The notes: a model not told the origin generated them from the letters alone. A stretch of DNA of 64,000 bases from Streptomyces flavofungini (GCF_030388665.1 NZ_CP128846.1:8714001-8778000), one strand, 5' to 3'. Counted from the stretch's first letter, positions 16,953 to 26,305 are shown. A program made the numbers and translations.

Positions 16953-19217
16953 GTGAAGGTCACCCCCGCAGACAGCCACACCCTGATCCAGGTCCGCGGA
17001 GCGCGGGAGAACAACCTCAAGAACGTCTCCCTCGACCTGCCCAAGCGGCGCCTCACCGTGTTCACCGGAGTCTCCGGCTCCGGCAAGTCCTCGCTCGTCT
17101 TCGCCACCATCGCCGCCGAGTCGCAGCGCCTGATCAACGAGACGTACACCGCCTTCATCCAGTCGTTCATGCCGAGCGTGGGCCGCCCCGACGTCGACGA
17201 GCTGCGCAACCTCAGCGCCGCGATCGTCGTCGACCAGGAGCGCATGGGCGCCAACTCCCGCTCCACGGTCGGCACCGCCACCGACGCGTACACGATGCTG
17301 CGGATCATCTTCAGCCGCCTCGGCGAGCCGAACATCGGCACGTCCGGAGCCTTCAGCTTCAACCTGCCCGACGGCATGTGCCCCGAGTGCGAGGGCACCG
17401 GCGAGGTCTCGACCGTCGACGTGGACCAGCTCCTGGACCGCGAGAAGTCCCTCAACGAGGGCGCCCTGACCCTCCCGTACTACGCGGTGGACTCCTGGAG
17501 CTGGCAGATCATGGTCAACTCCGGCTTCTACGACCCCGACAAGAAGCTCAAGGACTTCACCGAGCAGGAGTGGGCCGACCTCCTGCACAAAGGCCCGGTC
17601 AAGGTGAAGGTCGGCTCCAACGGCTTCACGTACGAAGGCCTCGTCGCGAAGATGCAGCGCACCTGGCTCGCCAAGGACCGCGACGGACTCCAGCCGCACA
17701 TCAGGGCCTTCGTCGACCGCGCCGTGGTCTTCCGGCATTGCCCGCTCTGCGAGGGCGCCCGCCTCACCCAGGAGGCGCTCTCCTCGCGGATCGGCGGCGT
17801 GAACATCGCCGAGTGCTCCGCGATGCAGATCAACGACCTCGCCGACTTCATCCGCTCCATCGAGGACACCGGCACCGCCCCGCTGCTCGCCAACCTCCTC
17901 GACCTGCTCGACTCGCTCACCGAGATCGGCCTCGGCTATCTCAGCCTCGACCGTCCCTCGGGGACCCTCTCCGGCGGCGAGGCCCAGCGCGTGAAGATGG
18001 TCCGCCACCTCGGCTCCAGCATCACCGACGTCACGTACGTCTTCGACGAGCCGACGATCGGCCTGCACCCGCACGACATCCAGCGCATGAACGACCTGCT
18101 CCTGCGCCTGCGCGACAAGGGCAACACCGTGCTCGTCGTCGAGCACAAGCCGGAGGTCGTCGCGATCGCCGACCACGTCGTGGACATCGGCCCCGGCGCG
18201 GGCACGGCGGGCGGCGAGATCTGCTATACGGGCGACGTGGCGGGCCTGCGCGCCTCGGGCACCCTCACCGGCCGCCACCTCGACCACCGCGCCCGGCTCC
18301 GTGACACCGTCCGCACCCCCAAGGGGCACCTGTCCATCGAGGGCGCCGACGCGCACAACCTCAAGGACGTCTCCGTGGACGTGCCGCTCGGTGTCCTCAC
18401 CGTCGTCACCGGCGTGGCCGGGTCCGGCAAGAGCTCGCTGATCCACGGCTATCTGTCCGGGCGGGACGGTGTGGTGGTCGCCGACCAGTCCCCGATCCGC
18501 GGCTCGCGCCGCTCGAACCCGGCGACGTACACGAACCTGCTCACTCCGATCCGCAACGCCTTCGCCAAGGCCAACGGCGTCAAGGCGGCCCTGTTCAGCG
18601 CCAACTCGGAGGGCGCCTGCCCCAAGTGCAACGGCCTCGGGCTCGTCTACACCGACCTGGCCATGATGCAGGGCGTCGCCTCCGTCTGCGAGGAGTGCCA
18701 GGGCGAACGCTTCACCCCGGAGGTCCTCACCTACCGCCTCAACGGCAAGAACATCAGCGAGGTCCTCGGCATGTCGATCGCCGAGGCGTACGACTTCTTC
18801 CCCTCGGGCCAGCCGCACACCATCCTCGGCCGCCTCGCCGACGTCGGCCTCGGCTATCTGCGCCTCGGCCAGCCCCTGAACACCCTCTCCGGCGGCGAGC
18901 GCCAGCGCCTGAAGCTCGCCATCCACATGGCCGAGAAGTCCTCCACGTACATCCTCGACGAGCCGACCACCGGCCTGCACCTGGCCGACGTGGACAAGCT
19001 CCTCGCGCTCCTCGACCGGCTCGTCGACGACGGCAACTCGGTCATCGTCATCGAGCACCACCAGGCCGTCATGGCCCACGCCGACTGGATCATCGACCTC
19101 GGCCCGGGCGGCGGCCACGACGGCGGCGAGATCGTCTTCACCGGCACGCCCGCCGAACTGGTAACGAACGGCGACACCTTGACGGCCCGTCATCTCCGGG
19201 AATACGTCGGGTCCTGA
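16953..19217 (+). CDS. Short UvrA-like ABC ATPase (DrrC/class II type)
   Basis: DNA-binding ABC ATPase, 754 aa, about 200 residues shorter than canonical UvrA. It has two ATPase modules: Walker A GVSGSGKSS near 39-47 and GVAGSGKSS near 488; signatures LSGGEAQRVKMV and LSGGERQRLKLA; Walker B VFDEPTIGLHP and ILDEPTTGLHL. Zinc-type CxxC pairs occur at CPEC, CPLC, CPKC and CEEC. The length and compact N-terminus match class II UvrA proteins such as DrrC, which lack the UvrB-binding region and protect producers of DNA-binding drugs. The GTG follows AAGGAG. It is monocistronic, bounded by hairpins on both sides. Confidence 0.88.
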   Translation: MKVTPADSHTLIQVRGARENNLKNVSLDLPKRRLTVFTGVSGSGKSSLVFATIAAESQRLINETYTAFIQSFMPSVGRPDVDELRNLSAAIVVDQERMGANSRSTVGTATDAYTMLRIIFSRLGEPNIGTSGAFSFNLPDGMCPECEGTGEVSTVDVDQLLDREKSLNEGALTLPYYAVDSWSWQIMVNSGFYDPDKKLKDFTEQEWADLLHKGPVKVKVGSNGFTYEGLVAKMQRTWLAKDRDGLQPHIRAFVDRAVVFRHCPLCEGARLTQEALSSRIGGVNIAECSAMQINDLADFIRSIEDTGTAPLLANLLDLLDSLTEIGLGYLSLDRPSGTLSGGEAQRVKMVRHLGSSITDVTYVFDEPTIGLHPHDIQRMNDLLLRLRDKGNTVLVVEHKPEVVAIADHVVDIGPGAGTAGGEICYTGDVAGLRASGTLTGRHLDHRARLRDTVRTPKGHLSIEGADAHNLKDVSVDVPLGVLTVVTGVAGSGKSSLIHGYLSGRDGVVVADQSPIRGSRRSNPATYTNLLTPIRNAFAKANGVKAALFSANSEGACPKCNGLGLVYTDLAMMQGVASVCEECQGERFTPEVLTYRLNGKNISEVLGMSIAEAYDFFPSGQPHTILGRLADVGLGYLRLGQPLNTLSGGERQRLKLAIHMAEKSSTYILDEPTTGLHLADVDKLLALLDRLVDDGNSVIVIEHHQAVMAHADWIIDLGPGGGHDGGEIVFTGTPAELVTNGDTLTARHLREYVGS

Positions 19218-19222
19218 TCGCC

Positions 19223-19260
19223 GTGGTGGGCGGGGCGTCGACCGGCGGCCCGCCCACCAC
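19223..19260 (+). terminator. Terminator hairpin
   Basis: Six nt after the UvrA-like stop codon. A 12-bp perfect stem (GTGGTGGGCGGG at 19223-19234 with its complement at 19249-19260) closes a 14-nt loop. Confidence 0.75.
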
Positions 19261-19401
19261 ACCCGGGTGTGACCCAGGACACGACCATGGACCACTCACT
19301 TCTCGGCGTGCGAGCGGTCATCCCTGCACGTCCCGCGCGGCGGTTCCGGCGGCCCCGTGCCGCCGGAGTCCCGCGCCTTCGAGGTGAGGAGAGGCGTGGC
19401 C

Positions 19402-20055
19402 ATGGGCACGAGGACGAACGCGGAGCGGATGCTCGGCTGGGTGGAGGCGGAGCGACTCGGCGTCGCCGACCTCCTCGCCGATCTCGACGACGCCGAATGG
19501 AAGGCGCCCTCGCTCTGCGCGGGCTGGACGGTGCGGGACGTCGCCGCCCATCTGACGCTGTCCACGCGCACGACGTGGCGCATGGTGCTCGGCGGCGCCC
19601 TGCGCGCCCGCGGGGACTGGAACCGCATGGAGGCCGAGTTCGCCGTGCGGCGTGCGGCGGCGTTCCCGCCCGCCGAACTGATCGCCCAGATCCGGGAGAC
19701 GGCGGGGTCGCCCCGCCGGGCCCCCATGGCGGCCCCCGCGGATCCCCTGGTCGACTTCCTCGTCCACGGACAGGACATCGCGCGCCCGCTCGGACGCACC
19801 AGAGCCATGCCCGCGGAGCCGACGGCGGCGGCCCTCGACCACGTCGTGGGCAGCCCGTTCTACGGCGCCCGCAAGCGCCTGCGCGGCCTGCGCCTGATCG
19901 CCACCGACGCGGACTGGTCGACGGGCGACGGGGCGGCCGGTGCGGAGGAGGTGCGGGGCCCGGCGGCCGACCTGCTCCTCCTGGCGACCGGGCGTCCCGC
20001 CGGGCTCGCGGGGGTGTCCGGGCCGGGTGCCGCGCGTCTGGCGGCGGTGCTCTAG
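19402..20055 (+). CDS. TIGR03083 (maleylpyruvate isomerase-like, DinB superfamily) protein
   Basis: Soluble four-helix-bundle protein, 217 aa, of the mycothiol-dependent enzyme-like TIGR03083 group. Typical features are the early GWVEAERLGVADLLADL helix, WKAPSLCAGWTVRDVAAHLT near 38 with the potential metal His in AAHL, and a second conserved His in FLVHGQDIARPLG. The ATG at 19402 has GAGGAGAGG 7 nt upstream; an in-frame upstream ATG lacks one. The gene stands alone. The thiol cofactor and substrate are not known. Confidence 0.85.
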   Translation: MGTRTNAERMLGWVEAERLGVADLLADLDDAEWKAPSLCAGWTVRDVAAHLTLSTRTTWRMVLGGALRARGDWNRMEAEFAVRRAAAFPPAELIAQIRETAGSPRRAPMAAPADPLVDFLVHGQDIARPLGRTRAMPAEPTAAALDHVVGSPFYGARKRLRGLRLIATDADWSTGDGAAGAEEVRGPAADLLLLATGRPAGLAGVSGPGAARLAAVL

Positions 20056-20351
20056 CGCCTCGCGCGCGACCGGTGCTTGTGGGGCGGGAAGGGAGGGGCG
20101 GTGGCGGGGGACCGGTGCGATCACGCCATTCGTGTCAGCGACTGTCGCGAAGAATTCCGGGGAGAGCTGCGGCCCCTGCGAGGTCATGGGGTACGACGGT
20201 CACGGGGGAGCGTCACAAACCGGCCGTGATGCCGAACTCGGGGGCGTCCGGCGCGAAGTTGGCCGAACCGGGCATGTCCCAGATGCTTGCATGGGGCATG
20301 AAGTGAGGGTCGGGACACCGCACCACCCGTCCGAGCGCATCGGAGGCCCCC

Positions 20352-21587
20352 ATGGCGCAAGCCGCCCCCTTCCCTCAGGACCGCACCTGCCCCTACCACC
20401 CGCCCGCCGGATACCGGCCGTCGAGCGGTCAGGGCCCGGTCAGCCGCGTCACCCTCTACGACAACACCGAGGCCTGGCTCGTCACCGGGCACGCCGAGGC
20501 CCAGGCCCTCCTCACCGACCGCCGCCTCTCCACCGACCGGCAGAATCCCGCCTTCCCGATGATCGCCGCACGCTTCGAGCTCTCCCGCCGCGAACCCCTG
20601 GCCCTGCTCGGTGTCGACGACCCGCTGCACAACAAACAACGCCGCATGCTCATCCCCGCGTTCGGGGTGAAACAGGTGGCGGCGATGCGCCCGCGCATCC
20701 AGCACATCGTCGACGGACTCCTCGACGCCGTCGTCGCCCAGGGGCCACCGGCCGAGCTGGTCTCCGCGTTCGCCCTGCCCGTGCCGTCCATGGTGATCTG
20801 CGAACTCCTGGGTGTCCCGTACGCCGACCACGACTTCTTCGAAGACGCCGCCCGCCGCATCCTGCGGGGCGCCACGGCCGAGGAGTCGGAGGCGGGCCGC
20901 GTCGAACTCCTCGACTACCTGGGCGACTTGGTCGACCGCAAGGCCAAGGCGGCCGACGGCGGCACGGGTCCGGGCGCCGCGGCCGATGCCACCCCCGACG
21001 GCGTACTCGACGAGCTGGTCCGGGAACGGCTGCGCGACGGCAGTCTGGACCGCGACGAACTCGTCCGCATCGCCCTCATCCTGCTCGTCGCCGGGCACGA
21101 GACCACCGCCAACATGATCTCGCTCGGCACCTTCACCCTGCTCGAACACCCCGACCAGCTCGCGGCTCTGCGCGCGGATCCGGACCTGACCCGCGACGCC
21201 GTCGAGGAACTGCTGCGCTTCCTGTCCATCGCGGACGGGCTCGTACGCGTCGCCACCGAGGACATCGAAGTGGCCGGGCAGACCATCCGCGCCGACGAGG
21301 GCGTGGTCCTCGCCGCCTCCACCATCAACCGCGACACCGCCGTCTACCCCGACCCCGACGACCTCGACGTGCGCCGCAGTGCCCGGCACCACCTCGCGTT
21401 CGGCTTCGGCATCCACCAGTGCCTCGGCCAGAACCTCGCCCGCGCCGAACTGGAGATCGCCCTGCGGTCCCTGCTCGCCCGCCTCCCCGACCTGCGGCTC
21501 GCCGTCCCCGCGGCCGAGATCCGGATGAAGCCCGGCGACACGATCCAGGGCCTGGTCGAACTCCCCGTCACCTGGGGGCGCGGCTGA
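20352..21587 (+). CDS. Cytochrome P450 (CYP105-like)
   Basis: Soluble bacterial class I P450, 411 aa. I-helix oxygen-activation motif AGHETT (247-252), ExxR pair E286-R289 in EELLRF, and heme ligand C357 in FGFGIHQCLGQ. The N-terminus (CPYHPPAGYRP) and overall pattern suggest CYP105 or a near relative, a group active on varied drugs and secondary metabolites. Its stop TGA overlaps the ferredoxin ATG, so electron donor and enzyme are made together. No ferredoxin reductase or other biosynthetic gene lies nearby. Confidence 0.93.
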   Translation: MAQAAPFPQDRTCPYHPPAGYRPSSGQGPVSRVTLYDNTEAWLVTGHAEAQALLTDRRLSTDRQNPAFPMIAARFELSRREPLALLGVDDPLHNKQRRMLIPAFGVKQVAAMRPRIQHIVDGLLDAVVAQGPPAELVSAFALPVPSMVICELLGVPYADHDFFEDAARRILRGATAEESEAGRVELLDYLGDLVDRKAKAADGGTGPGAAADATPDGVLDELVRERLRDGSLDRDELVRIALILLVAGHETTANMISLGTFTLLEHPDQLAALRADPDLTRDAVEELLRFLSIADGLVRVATEDIEVAGQTIRADEGVVLAASTINRDTAVYPDPDDLDVRRSARHHLAFGFGIHQCLGQNLARAELEIALRSLLARLPDLRLAVPAAEIRMKPGDTIQGLVELPVTWGRG

Positions 21588-21814
21588 TGCGCGTCACCAT
21601 CGACACGGACGTGTGCATCGGCGCGGGCCAGTGCGTCCTGACGGCACCGAAGGTCTTCACGCAGGACGACGACGGCTTCAGCGAACTGCTCCCCGGCAGT
21701 GAGGACGGGGCGGGCGACCCGATGCTGCGGGAGGCGGCGCGGGCCTGCCCGGTGCGGGCGATCACCCTGCACACGGAGACGTTCCCGAGGGAGGGCCGGC
21801 ACACCGAGGCCTGA
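21587..21814 (+). CDS. Ferredoxin, [3Fe-4S] type
   Basis: Small electron carrier of 75 aa for the P450 upstream. Three cluster cysteines are visible: C10 and C16 in CIGAGQC and C54 in ACPVRAI. The position of a fourth Cys is taken by Ala/Gly, as in 3Fe-4S ferredoxins of the SuaB/SubB kind. Its start lies in the P450 stop (TGATG). The last codons and stop fall in an 18-bp tandem duplication. Confidence 0.92.
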   Translation: MRVTIDTDVCIGAGQCVLTAPKVFTQDDDGFSELLPGSEDGAGDPMLREAARACPVRAITLHTETFPREGRHTEA

Positions 21815-21838
21815 GCGGCCACCGAGGCCTGAGCGGCC
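21803..21838. repeat. 18-bp tandem duplication across the ferredoxin stop
   Basis: Two exact adjacent copies of ACCGAGGCCTGAGCGGCC (21803-21820 and 21821-21838). The ferredoxin stop codon is in the first copy. Confidence 0.9.
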
Positions 21839-21971
21839 GAGCGGAGACCGCCGTGCCGACCCCGAAGTCCGACGGGGGGCGGCACGACGGCTCCGGCCGA
21901 TCGTCGGCGTACGTGCCGCGCCTGCCTGGCCCGAACGCCAGGTCACTGCCCTGGCCTGGGACACTGGTGCG

Positions 21972-22511
21972 ATGCGCATCCGAGCCCCGCACCACGGTGA
22001 GTTGACCCGCCTCCAGGACATCGAACGGGCCGCCGGTCGCTGCTTCCGTGACATCGGCATGCCGGAGATCGCCGACGACGCACCGCCCACCCTCGACGAA
22101 CTCGCGGGTCACCGACGGGCCGGGCTCGCCTGGGTGGCCGTGGACCCCGCCGATCCCGCCGAGGTGCCGGTGGCCTACCTCCTCGCCGACCGCGTCGACG
22201 GCGACCTGCACGTCGAGCAGGTGTCCGTGCACCCCGACCACGCCCGCCACGGCATCGGCCGCTGTCTCCTGGACCACCTCGCCGACCGCGCCGCGGCCGA
22301 CGCGGTCCCCGCGCTCACCCTCACCACCTTCAGGGACGTGCCGTGGAACGCCCCCTACTACGCGCGGTGCGGCTTCGTGCTCCTCGACGACGCCGAGCTG
22401 GGCCCGGGGCTGCGGGCCGTCCGGGAGAAGGAGGCCGCGCACGGCCTGGACCGCTGGCCCCGGGTGTGCATGCGACGCCCCGTGCCGCCGCCCGCCGCGC
22501 CTCTCCGGTAG
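21972..22511 (+). CDS. GNAT family N-acetyltransferase
   Basis: Acetyl-CoA-dependent transferase of 179 aa. GNAT motif A is visible near residue 75-100 (VEQVSVHPDHARHGIGRCLLDHL), and motif B is in APYYARCGFVLLDD. No Shine-Dalgarno is present; a -10-like GACACT (21960-21965) 6 nt before the ATG suggests a leaderless message. Acceptor substrate unknown. Confidence 0.88.
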   Translation: MRIRAPHHGELTRLQDIERAAGRCFRDIGMPEIADDAPPTLDELAGHRRAGLAWVAVDPADPAEVPVAYLLADRVDGDLHVEQVSVHPDHARHGIGRCLLDHLADRAAADAVPALTLTTFRDVPWNAPYYARCGFVLLDDAELGPGLRAVREKEAAHGLDRWPRVCMRRPVPPPAAPLR

Positions 22512-22794
22512 GCGTGGGAGGGGCGGGAGGAAGAAGGGGAGCGGCGAGGGGCGAAAACCGGCCGCAGTGGGCCAGGCCGGGGTCTGTGACGGTCGGAGGG
22601 CTTCATACCGAGTTGGTCTGGACCTATCATCGGTCGGCATGAGCGGGCGAGCGTACGCCCTCGGGCCGGGGCGGGCGCCTCGGCTCCGACAGGACGTCCC
22701 GCTTGCGGGAGCCACGCCGCGCGCCGTTCAGCACGCAGAGGGACCTCTCCTCCCTGTTCCCGTCCTTCCCCCTCGGCACAAGGAGAGATCACGC

Positions 22795-23445
22795 ATGTCC
22801 TCACCGTCCCGTCCCCCTCACTCCGCTCACCCGGCTCACTCCGCCGCCTCCCCTCACGCCGCCGACTCCTCGTCCCCGCCCCCGTCTCCCTCTCCTCACA
22901 CCTCCGTACCGACGGGCACCCCGCGCCGCCGCGCCCTCGCGGCCGCCGCCGGACCCCAACCCGGCGCTGACGTCGGCCTGTTGGTCCTGCGCCTCGCGGT
23001 CGGCCTCACCATGGCCGCCCACGGCTCGCAGAAGCTCTTCGGCTGGTTCGACGGCAACGGCCTCGACGCCACCGCGGCCTTCTTCGCCTCCGACGGCTAC
23101 AAGGCCGCCAAGACGATGGCCTGGGTCGCCGCGCTCACCGAGACCCTGTGCGGCCTGGGCCTCGCGATCGGCCTGCTCACCCCGCTCGCGGGCGCCGGGA
23201 TCCTCGGCATCATGCTCAACGCCATGGCCGTGAAGTGGGGCGGCGGCTTCTTCAGCCCCGAGGGCGTCGAGTACGACATCGTGCTCCTGGCCGGCGCGGT
23301 GTCGGTGGCCCTCGCGGGGCCCGGCCGCCTCGCCGCCGACGAACTCCTCCCGGTCCTGCGGGACCACCGGTTCGCACGCGGGGTCGCGGCCGTTGTGCTC
23401 GGCGCGGTGTCGGCGGCGTTCGTGCTGGTGGTGCTCCGCGACTGA
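22795..23445 (+). CDS. DoxX family membrane protein
   Basis: Integral membrane protein, 216 aa. The first about 60 residues are low-complexity His/Ser/Pro/Ala sequence. The DoxX domain follows, with GLLVLRLAVGLTMAAHGSQKLFGWF near 63 (in part) and four hydrophobic helices near 62-82, 107-130, 132-152 and 190-212. AAGGAGAGA supports the ATG. DoxX proteins are linked to redox or thiol metabolism, but the function is not settled. Confidence 0.87.
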   Translation: MSSPSRPPHSAHPAHSAASPHAADSSSPPPSPSPHTSVPTGTPRRRALAAAAGPQPGADVGLLVLRLAVGLTMAAHGSQKLFGWFDGNGLDATAAFFASDGYKAAKTMAWVAALTETLCGLGLAIGLLTPLAGAGILGIMLNAMAVKWGGGFFSPEGVEYDIVLLAGAVSVALAGPGRLAADELLPVLRDHRFARGVAAVVLGAVSAAFVLVVLRD

Positions 23446-23450
23446 GGCGG

Positions 23451-23640
23451 TCACGGCTGCCCCCGCGCTCCCGTGCCCAAGGCACTGCAGGCGGCTTCCG
23501 CGACCCGGCCCGGGGTCACGTCCGCCGGGCCGTGGGCCAGGAAGCCGTCGGCAGTGCCGCTGAACGTGATGCGGCCCGAACGGAGGACGGTGACGTGGTG
23601 CGCCTCGGCCGCGAGGTCGATGACGCGGTGCGCCGCGGTC
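23451..23640 (-). pseudogene. Remnant of an ABC transporter ATP-binding protein
   Basis: Minus-strand sequence ending at 23451 reads HRVIDLAAEAHHVTVLRSGR followed by ITFSGTADGFLAHGPAD and about 25 more residues to a stop. This is the C-terminal end of an ABC ATPase (the part after the switch His). No Walker A, signature or Walker B remains upstream, and the frame is non-coding beyond about 23640. It is probably left after a deletion. Confidence 0.5.
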
Positions 23641-23852
23641 GGTCGCGGCTGTTGATTCAGCCCCGCTTGCCGAGGCCTTCTCTCCGACGCGCCGGCTGTG
23701 ATGGGCTGGGTGGCAGAGTTCGCTGAGGGGGAGGGTGAAGCCGGGTGGGGCGCCGTGAGAAACCGATCGATCCCGGGGCGGGGCCGGTACAGGGATCCGC
23801 CTTCGCCCTGCGCACACCACGCGGGGAGGCAGGTAGTCCGCCCTACCGGGCC

Positions 23853-24494
23853 ATGGGCGCCGAAGAGATCCACGCCGCCAACGTCGGCACCGCGCCCAAG
23901 CTCAACGGCCGGGTCACGCTCGTTGACCACGACCCCCGCTGGCCCCTGGTCTTCGCCGCCGAGGCCGCACGCGTCGGCGGCGCGCTCACGGACCTCCGGC
24001 ACACGATCGAGCACGTGGGGTCCACGTCGGTGCCCGGTCTGCCCGCCAAGCCGGTCATCGACATGCTCCTGACTGTCCCGGACCCGGGGGAGGAGGCGAC
24101 GTACGTGCCCGTGCTCGAACAGCTCGGCTACACCCTCGCCATCCGGGAGCCCGACTGGTACCAACACCGAGTGCTGCGCCGGTACGACCTCGCGCCCGGC
24201 GCCGCGTCGGCGAACCTGCACGTGTTCCCGGCCGGCTGCGAGGAGACCGCTCGCATGCTCCGGTTCCGGGACTGGCTGCGCGCCCACGACGACGACCGTG
24301 ATCTGTACGCCCGTACCAAGAGGGCGCTGGCGGAGCGGACATGGGAGTACCTGCAGAACTACGCCGACGCCAAGACGGGCGTGGTCGAGGAGATCCTGGC
24401 GAGGGCGGCGGGCGCGGGCGAGGAGGCCGTCGACCCGCCGGGTGCCGACGAGCCGGGCGCACGGGATGCCGAAGGGCCGGGTGCCGAGCGCTGA
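23853..24494 (+). CDS. GrpB family protein (UPF0157, nucleotidyltransferase-like)
   Basis: Soluble protein, 213 aa. It has the GrpB signature EHVGSTSVPGLPAKPVIDML near residue 50-70 and the family's later WYQHRVLRR, LHVFP and FRDWLRAH segments. The fold is nucleotidyltransferase-like; function is unknown. The last 25 residues form a Pro/Gly/Ala tail outside the domain. The ATG at 23853 has no good ribosome site. Confidence 0.85.
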   Translation: MGAEEIHAANVGTAPKLNGRVTLVDHDPRWPLVFAAEAARVGGALTDLRHTIEHVGSTSVPGLPAKPVIDMLLTVPDPGEEATYVPVLEQLGYTLAIREPDWYQHRVLRRYDLAPGAASANLHVFPAGCEETARMLRFRDWLRAHDDDRDLYARTKRALAERTWEYLQNYADAKTGVVEEILARAAGAGEEAVDPPGADEPGARDAEGPGAER

Positions 24495-24554
24495 GCGCCG
24501 AGCACTGGCCCCTGTTCCCCGGTCACGGACGACCGCGGGGACTACCATCGCGTC

Positions 24555-25880
24555 ATGCGACCGGCTCGTTACAGCGACGAAGACCTCGAACAGCACTCCC
24601 TGCGGCGAAGGGTCGCGGACGACGGCCAGCGCTCGGGGTTCGAGCACGACGTCGACCGGATCCTGTACTCCACGCAGTGGCGCGCGCTCGCGGGCAAGAG
24701 CCAGGTCGTCGCCAGCGGTGAACTCGGCGCCTACCACACCAGGCTGACCCACTCGATGAAGGTCGCCCAGCTCGGGCGGAGGATGGCCGAGCGTCTGGAG
24801 CGGCGCTACGGCGGCCCCAACCCGGCGCTCGTCGAGGCGGCCTGCATGGCGCACGACATCGGGCACCCGCCCTTCGGCCACGCCGGCGAGACCGCGCTGC
24901 GGGCGACGATGGACGAGCTGCGCGCCGTCGGCGGGGCGCTCGACAGCTTCGAGGGCAACGCGCAGACCCTGCACATCCTCACCTTCCTGGCCGCGCACAA
25001 GTACCCCGGCCACCGCGGCCTGCACCTGACCCGGGCCTGCCTGGACGCCGCGACCAAGTACCCCTGGGAACGCGCGCCGCGCGACGTCGACCCCGCACGG
25101 CACACCAAGTGGGGTGTCTACGCGGTCGACCGGCAGGCGTTCGCCTGGGTGCGGGCGGGCCGCGGCGACGACGCGGTGCCGGTCGAGGAGCAGGTCATGG
25201 ACTGGGCCGACGACGTCACGTACGCCTGCCACGACGTGGAGGACTTCTACCGCACCGGGCTGATCCCGCTCGCCGCGCTCTTCCCGCCGCCGGGGGCCGC
25301 GGGCGGCGACACCGAGCGCGAGACGCGGCGCTTCCTGGACTACGTGCAGGCCAAGCGGCTGCGCGCCGGTGCCGCCTTCGACCGGGACGAGGCGGTGAGC
25401 CTGCTCGCCGACATCGCCAAGGCCCTTTCGGTGCCGGGGCCCTACGCGGGGCGGCACGCGGACGACGTCGCCGTCAACGCCCGGACCGCCAAGCTGATCG
25501 ACCACTTCACCCGGGACATCGACCTCGAGGTCGGCGGCCCGGCGGCGATCCGGCACGGGGCGCGGCTCGTCGTCCCCGCCGAGCGCCGGGCCGCCTGCGA
25601 CCTGCTCAAGGAGCTGGTCTGGTGCTACGTCATCGACCGCCCGGCCCTCGCCACCCAGCAGCACGGAAAGCGACGTGTCGTCTCCGAACTGCTGCGCTGG
25701 ACCCATGAGTCGCCCGGACTCCTGCCCACCGACCGGGCCGAGGAGCTGGAGCTGCACGGCGACCCGCTGCGGGCCGCGGCCGACCACGTCGCGTCCCTGA
25801 CCGAGGGCCAGGCCACGACTCTGCACCGCCGTCTGTCGGGCACCAGCCTGGGATCCGTGAGCGACGCAGGGTGGCTGTGA
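24555..25880 (+). CDS. dgt: Deoxyguanosinetriphosphate triphosphohydrolase-like protein
   Basis: HD-domain dNTP triphosphohydrolase, 441 aa, which would cleave dNTPs to nucleoside and triphosphate and so limit the dNTP pool. HD metal ligands are visible: H66 in TRLTHSMKVAQ, H100-D101 in MAHDIGHPPFGHAGE, and a further Asp in DWADDVTYACHD. The N-terminal RILYSTQWRALAGKSQV is typical. No Shine-Dalgarno is present; TACCAT (24543-24548) 6 nt before the ATG suggests a leaderless transcript. Confidence 0.9.
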   Translation: MRPARYSDEDLEQHSLRRRVADDGQRSGFEHDVDRILYSTQWRALAGKSQVVASGELGAYHTRLTHSMKVAQLGRRMAERLERRYGGPNPALVEAACMAHDIGHPPFGHAGETALRATMDELRAVGGALDSFEGNAQTLHILTFLAAHKYPGHRGLHLTRACLDAATKYPWERAPRDVDPARHTKWGVYAVDRQAFAWVRAGRGDDAVPVEEQVMDWADDVTYACHDVEDFYRTGLIPLAALFPPPGAAGGDTERETRRFLDYVQAKRLRAGAAFDRDEAVSLLADIAKALSVPGPYAGRHADDVAVNARTAKLIDHFTRDIDLEVGGPAAIRHGARLVVPAERRAACDLLKELVWCYVIDRPALATQQHGKRRVVSELLRWTHESPGLLPTDRAEELELHGDPLRAAADHVASLTEGQATTLHRRLSGTSLGSVSDAGWL

Positions 25881-26305
25881 GCGTCCGAGCCGCCGGGCGT
25901 TCCTGCTGCGCGAGGCGGTCGGCGGTCGCCCGCGGCTCCGCCCTGTACTCTCGCGGGTCCGGTCGAGACCGCGGTCGAGCGCGTCGTACTCCGCCGCTTC
26001 GAGCAGGTCCACGACGGTGAGGGCCGGCCACCGCATCGCCATCGTGGTGTCCGTGGCGTCGGCAGGCGTGCGTCGAGACGTGCGCGGCGGTACTCGAGTC
26101 GCCGGTCACCAGGTAGTAGTGGACGCGCATCGAGGTGAGGGCGGGGCGGGCTGACTTGGCCCCACCATCACGCCGCCGGACAGCGCGTTCGTCACCTCCG
26201 GCGGTGATCCGGAAGCGTCCCACGAGCCCGAGCTGATCACCATCCGCACCCTCTGCGTGCCTGACCCGACTGCTGAGCGCTGTGCGCGTCAGCCGGGCCT
26301 GGGCG
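25881..26305. other. Intergenic stretch, no intact gene
   Basis: Two protein-like scraps can be read. On the minus strand a short frame near 26042 gives MAMRWPALTVVDLLEAAEY and more, without an RBS. On the plus strand a short frame from about 26155 gives TPPDSAFVTSGGDPEASHEP and ends just inside the methyltransferase. Neither is long enough to identify. They may be residues of decayed genes. Confidence 0.3.

Noticed and set aside
16851..19295. 814-codon minus-strand frame across the UvrA-like gene
   Set aside because: It is the antisense of a gene with complete ABC motifs. Its composition (Val/Glu/Asp/Gly runs) is a shadow artefact.
20229..20306. 25-codon frame just upstream of the P450, considered as a RiPP precursor (biarylitide-like)
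   Set aside because: No ribosome site at usable distance, no MxYxx-type core, and the P450 is CYP105-like with its own ferredoxin.
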